Assembly (NCBI GenBank): GCA_037131955.1
Contig: JBAXQC010000004.1
Span: 10,743-74,742 of the forward strand
Reading direction: 5' to 3'
Origin: CAIMMJ01 sp037131955
Lineage (GTDB): Bacteria > Bacteroidota > Bacteroidia > UBA4408
DNA: 64,000 bases
Positions 61,658 to 64,000 of this stretch are shown piece after piece. Position 1 is the stretch's first letter; each line of letters begins with the position of its first letter. Position numbers and translations under genes: made by a program. The notes under the pieces are model-generated. The model searched no databases and had not been told where the DNA came from. It saw nothing but the letters and a program-made list of their open reading frames with translations.

Positions 61658-61662
61658 ATTTG
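61655..61662 (+). promoter_or_regulatory. -7 promoter element of the PadR/membrane-protein operon
   Basis: TATATTTG matches TAnnTTTG and is partly covered by the PadR-type dyad. The expected -33 TTTG is absent. Predicted leader of about 18 bases. Confidence 0.55.
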
Positions 61663-61687
61663 TCCTAGGTAATTAAAAAATTAAAAA

Positions 61688-62029
61688 ATGATTTATTCAT
61701 CAGAGCTAATAAAAGGTACATTAAAAACAATTATTTTAAAATTGTTAAAAGACAATAAAAGGATGTACGGTTACGAAATCACTCAAACCGTTAAAGAACT
61801 TACTGCCGGAAAAATACAATTAACAGAAGGGGCTTTGTATCCTTCATTACATGCTTTGGAGGCGGATGGTTTATTAACAACAGAAACAGAATATATAGGC
61901 AAAAGAGTAAGAAAATATTATTCATTAAGTCAACAAGGAAAAATTGAGTCAAAACAAAAAGTAAACGAATTTTCTGACTTCCTAAATACTATGGTTTATT
62001 TATTAGACATAAAAACAAACTTTGCTTGA
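61688..62029 (+). CDS. PadR-family transcriptional regulator
   Basis: A 113-residue winged-helix repressor of the short PadR type. Seen: GTLKTIILKLLKDNKRMYGY at the start, the recognition part TEGALYPSLHALEADGLL (about 53-70) with the wing following (KRVRKYYSLSQQGK), and a C-terminal dimer helix. Family members usually control the adjacent gene, here a membrane protein 1 base downstream, and themselves. A dyad operator upstream supports this. Confidence 0.93.
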   Translation: MIYSSELIKGTLKTIILKLLKDNKRMYGYEITQTVKELTAGKIQLTEGALYPSLHALEADGLLTTETEYIGKRVRKYYSLSQQGKIESKQKVNEFSDFLNTMVYLLDIKTNFA

Positions 62030-62030
62030 C

Positions 62031-63194
62031 ATGTTTATACTAACAGATGAACATATAGATTTTATTTTAAAAGACATTAAGAACAATGGCCTCGAGAATC
62101 AAGATTTAATACTGAATCTTCTAGATCATATGTGCTGCATTATTGAAGAAAATTTAGAAGAAAATGGAAACTTTGAAGAATATTATCAGTCAATAAAATC
62201 AACATTTTACCACAAATCATATTTAGAAATTGAAGAAGAAACCAATTTATTATTAACCTTTAAAAACTATTATGCTATGAAAAAAGTAATGTTATTTAGC
62301 GGAATATTTTCTGCGTCAATTTTAAGTTTAGGAATTATTTTTAAGTTTATGCATTGGCCAGGTGCATCAATAGGAATTGTTCTCAGCTTGGGCGTTCTAA
62401 GCTTTGTGTTTTTGCCATTGTTGTTTACTTTAAGAGTAAAAGAAAAATCAAATACACGAGACAAAATATTGTTGGTTGCAGGAGCAATTCCTGCCATATT
62501 AATGAGTCTTTCTGTTCTATTTAAAATACAACATTGGCCATATGCAAACATAATGGGTTATCTAACAATTTTAATTTTGCTATTTATCTATTTGCCCCTT
62601 TTTTACACGAGCGGAGTAAAACATCAAGAAACAAAAATTAATACTATAATAACTTCAATTATTATTATCGTAGGGTGCGGATTATTTTTAACCTTGGTTG
62701 TTACCCCAAAAACTCAAAAAGCACAATTAGTAAAAGTTACTGCAAATATTTATAGAAGTCAACAAATTTTAGAAAAAGAAAAAATATTGCTGTTAAAAAT
62801 GAATAATTGTTCTGCTGAGAGTTTATCAAATAATTCAAATAGTAAAATAATTTTTGATGAATTAGATTTGTTTAAAAACAAACTTCTAAAATTTTCAGCA
62901 GGAATAGAAAAATTGGATTCTGCATTTATATCAAATAAATATTATATAGAAGATGTAATGTTGGGTGATTATTTAAATGGGCAAAAAGAGCAAGAACAAC
63001 TTATTAAATTAAGACAAGCTGTATTAGTCTATAATAAAAGTACTTTAGGAAATCAGAAAATAAATATTGAGACAACTTTTCTAGATGATGAATCTACTGG
63101 CTTTATTCAGAGAGTTCCAACTGCAATTTCAGAAATAATTCAAATGCAAATACAATTAATTCAAAGTCAACGAGAATTAATGGCCATCAAGTAA
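62031..63194 (+). CDS. Membrane protein with N-terminal HAAS-like domain and GldL-like 'HWP' helices
   Basis: A 387-residue protein from ATG 62031, one base after the PadR stop; a TTG at 62022 in frame would overlap padR and is less likely. Residues 1-60 are soluble and helical (LTDEHIDFIL, NLLDHMCCIIEENLEENG), like the domain paired with PadR regulators in Bacteroidota. Six helices follow, with two internal repeats FKFMHWPGA and FKIQHWPYA, a motif known from GldL. The last 160 residues are soluble. The likely role is envelope sensing or stress response, but this is inference. Confidence 0.8.
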   Translation: MFILTDEHIDFILKDIKNNGLENQDLILNLLDHMCCIIEENLEENGNFEEYYQSIKSTFYHKSYLEIEEETNLLLTFKNYYAMKKVMLFSGIFSASILSLGIIFKFMHWPGASIGIVLSLGVLSFVFLPLLFTLRVKEKSNTRDKILLVAGAIPAILMSLSVLFKIQHWPYANIMGYLTILILLFIYLPLFYTSGVKHQETKINTIITSIIIIVGCGLFLTLVVTPKTQKAQLVKVTANIYRSQQILEKEKILLLKMNNCSAESLSNNSNSKIIFDELDLFKNKLLKFSAGIEKLDSAFISNKYYIEDVMLGDYLNGQKEQEQLIKLRQAVLVYNKSTLGNQKINIETTFLDDESTGFIQRVPTAISEIIQMQIQLIQSQRELMAIK

Positions 63195-63196
63195 AT

Positions 63197-63234
63197 TTAG
63201 GAGCTTAGTGTTAAAATTAATAGTAAGCTCCTAA
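63197..63234. terminator. Bidirectional hairpin between convergent genes
   Basis: Perfect 11-bp arms TTAGGAGCTTA / TAAGCTCCTAA with a 16-base loop, filling nearly the whole 43-base gap between the membrane protein and acetyltransferase genes. Tails are T-rich (GTTTTA) on the plus side. Confidence 0.75.
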
Positions 63235-63237
63235 GTT

Positions 63238-63789
63238 TTACAACTCTTTAATTTTCTTTGCTGGATTTCCGGCAACTAATGAATTGTTAGTAACGTTTTT
63301 TGTTACAACCGACCCGGCTCCAATAATACAGTTATCTCCAATTGTAATTCCGGGTAAAATAATTGAGTTACCGCCAATCCAACAATCGTTACCAATAGTA
63401 ATTGGTTTTGCATCTTCCACTTGTCTTCTTTGCAAAAAATCTGTTGGATGGTTAGAGGTATAAATTTGTACTCCTGGTCCTAACATTACATTAGAACCAA
63501 TTGTAACCTTGGCAGAATCTAGAACAGCACAGTTTACGTTAAAATAAACATTTTCTCCGCAAAAAATATTGTAACCATAGTCACAAAAAAATGGTGGTTC
63601 AATATAAATATTCGCAGCTGAGTTTGGCAAAAGCTCTTTTACTATTTTTAAAGTGTTCTTATTATTAAAATACTCCTTAATGTTTAATTGATATAAGAGT
63701 TGTTTTGTTTTTTTTCTCTCTTTAATTAGTTCCTGGTCACGGCCATTATAGAGTTGTCCTAAAAGCATTTTTTCTTTTTCTGTTTTCAT
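63238..63789 (-). CDS. Sugar O-acetyltransferase, maltose acetyltransferase (Maa/LacA) type
   Basis: A 183-residue left-handed beta-helix transferase. The N-terminal Maa segment EKEKMLLGQLYNGRDQELIK is typical, followed by hexapeptide repeats (IYIEPPFFCDYGYNIFCGEN, VMLGPGVQIYTSNHP with the catalytic His, WIGGNSIILPGITIGDNCII). It acetylates sugars with acetyl-CoA, and the real acceptor is not clear. It lies 16 bases after the tspO gene and is probably co-transcribed with it. Confidence 0.93.
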   Translation of the reverse strand: MKTEKEKMLLGQLYNGRDQELIKERKKTKQLLYQLNIKEYFNNKNTLKIVKELLPNSAANIYIEPPFFCDYGYNIFCGENVYFNVNCAVLDSAKVTIGSNVMLGPGVQIYTSNHPTDFLQRRQVEDAKPITIGNDCWIGGNSIILPGITIGDNCIIGAGSVVTKNVTNNSLVAGNPAKKIKEL

Positions 63790-63805
63790 GTTATGAGATA
63801 GAAAA

Positions 63806-64000
63806 TTAATTCTTAATCCAAATAAAACCGTTTAAGGAACTTGCAAATACCAACCATATTGCATAGGGGAGACATAGAAATCCGGCAAGTGATGAATAAG
63901 AAAAACTCTTAACAGTAATTATAACCACAAAAACCAGCAATGCAACTATTTCAATAAAAGAAAGTAATGGCAGTTTAAATTTAAAGAATAGAATATTCCA
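63806..64000 (-). CDS. tspO: TspO/MBR family protein, 3' part (5' end outside window)
   Basis: Sixty-four visible C-terminal residues, cut by the window edge. They contain two helices and the family end pattern: FIEIVALLVFVVIITV, then SSLAGFLCLPYAIWLVFAS and LNGFIWIKN, i.e. the L-x-P-Y-x-x-W-x-x-F-A-x-x-L-N signature of TspO helices 4-5. TspO binds tetrapyrroles and related ligands in membranes. Upstream residues including the N-terminal helices cannot be checked. Confidence 0.82.
   Translation of the reverse strand, partial: WNILFFKFKLPLLSFIEIVALLVFVVIITVKSFSYSSLAGFLCLPYAIWLVFASSLNGFIWIKN

Larger units (their letters stand above)
61234..61687. other. 454-base gap: gene remnant, then PadR operator and promoter
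   Basis: Plus-strand coding is absent. On the minus strand 61248-61343 holds a short hydrophobic frame (see separate entry). The middle (61380-61600) shows nothing I can name. The last 55 bases hold a 21-bp dyad (61637-61657) overlapping a TATATTTG -7 element. Confidence 0.6.

Noticed and set aside
1..64000. CRISPR arrays, transposons, prophage, restriction or other defence genes
   Set aside because: I looked for regularly spaced repeats, transposase or integrase motifs and phage genes and saw none; the window reads as housekeeping chromosome.
1..64000. tRNA, rRNA, tmRNA or riboswitches
   Set aside because: No cloverleaf, rRNA-like or conserved riboswitch stretch was recognised in any gap by eye; a covariance-model search (Infernal with Rfam) would be decisive.

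Overview
This window is an AT-rich, gene-dense chromosomal segment from a member of the Bacteroidota. The evidence is a secreted metalloprotease with a type IX secretion C-terminal tail, an alternative complex III operon (actABCDEF) followed by coxBA, many short lipoproteins with an SSC-type lipobox, a DUF5777 barrel, a DUF4175 protein, a GldL-like 'HWP' membrane protein, and promoters of the Bacteroidota type (TTTG, about 19 bases, TAnnTTTG). I cannot place it to family. The gene content points to an aerobic, respiring heterotroph. I recognise no rRNA, tRNA, CRISPR array, insertion sequence, prophage or known defence system.

Layout. 1-2050 (+): 3' part of recJ, then paaB and paaC. 2226-8410 (-): a B12-type MerR regulator, an M61 peptidase, a LutB-like iron-sulfur protein, and nuoF and nuoE. 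8528-9322 (+): a DUF2797 protein. 9334-13678 (-): ybeY, an RsbW-like ATPase and a 1149-residue DUF4175 protein. 14040-16535 (-): two ATP-synthase-associated membrane proteins, a bactofilin, and two exported proteins. 16645-20968 (+): an RNA m5C methyltransferase, then ppk1-ppx. 21211-23349 (+): the type IX-secreted M43 protease. 23427-24419 (-): a K+ channel. 24838-40360 (+): nrdA, nuoMN, aspartokinase, dCMP deaminase, an S41 protease, a GT-C membrane protein, a PhaE-like protein, two heme lipoproteins with a DUF5777 barrel, ndk and ccmB. 40950-52471 (+): actABCDEF-coxBA and a 44-residue lipoprotein. 52509-57787 (-): a GT-C membrane protein, a nitronate monooxygenase-like protein, guaB and kynU. 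57905-63194 (+): a GAF/PPM phosphatase, a 2-hydroxyacid dehydrogenase, a GreA-like protein, a YigZ protein, and a PadR regulator with its membrane partner. 63238-64000 (-): an acetyltransferase and the 3' part of tspO.

How the genes work together. Much of the window is aerobic electron transport: complex I subunits E, F, M and N feed quinone, alternative complex III oxidises quinol and passes electrons by its own heme subunits to the CoxBA oxidase, and CcmB belongs to the heme-delivery system for these cytochromes. Nucleotide supply (nrdA, dCMP deaminase, ndk, guaB) and polyphosphate turnover (ppk1, ppx) form two further themes.

The strongest pattern beyond single genes is that several operons that are usually contiguous are represented only by pieces here: nuoEF and nuoMN on opposite strands 20 kb apart, paaBC without paaA, the ATP-synthase leader genes without atpB, ccmB alone, and nrdA without nrdB. 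I did not find a convincing undescribed system. The best candidates for follow-up are the PadR/membrane-protein unit with a clear operator, the heme-lipoprotein/barrel trio, and the B12-type MerR regulator.
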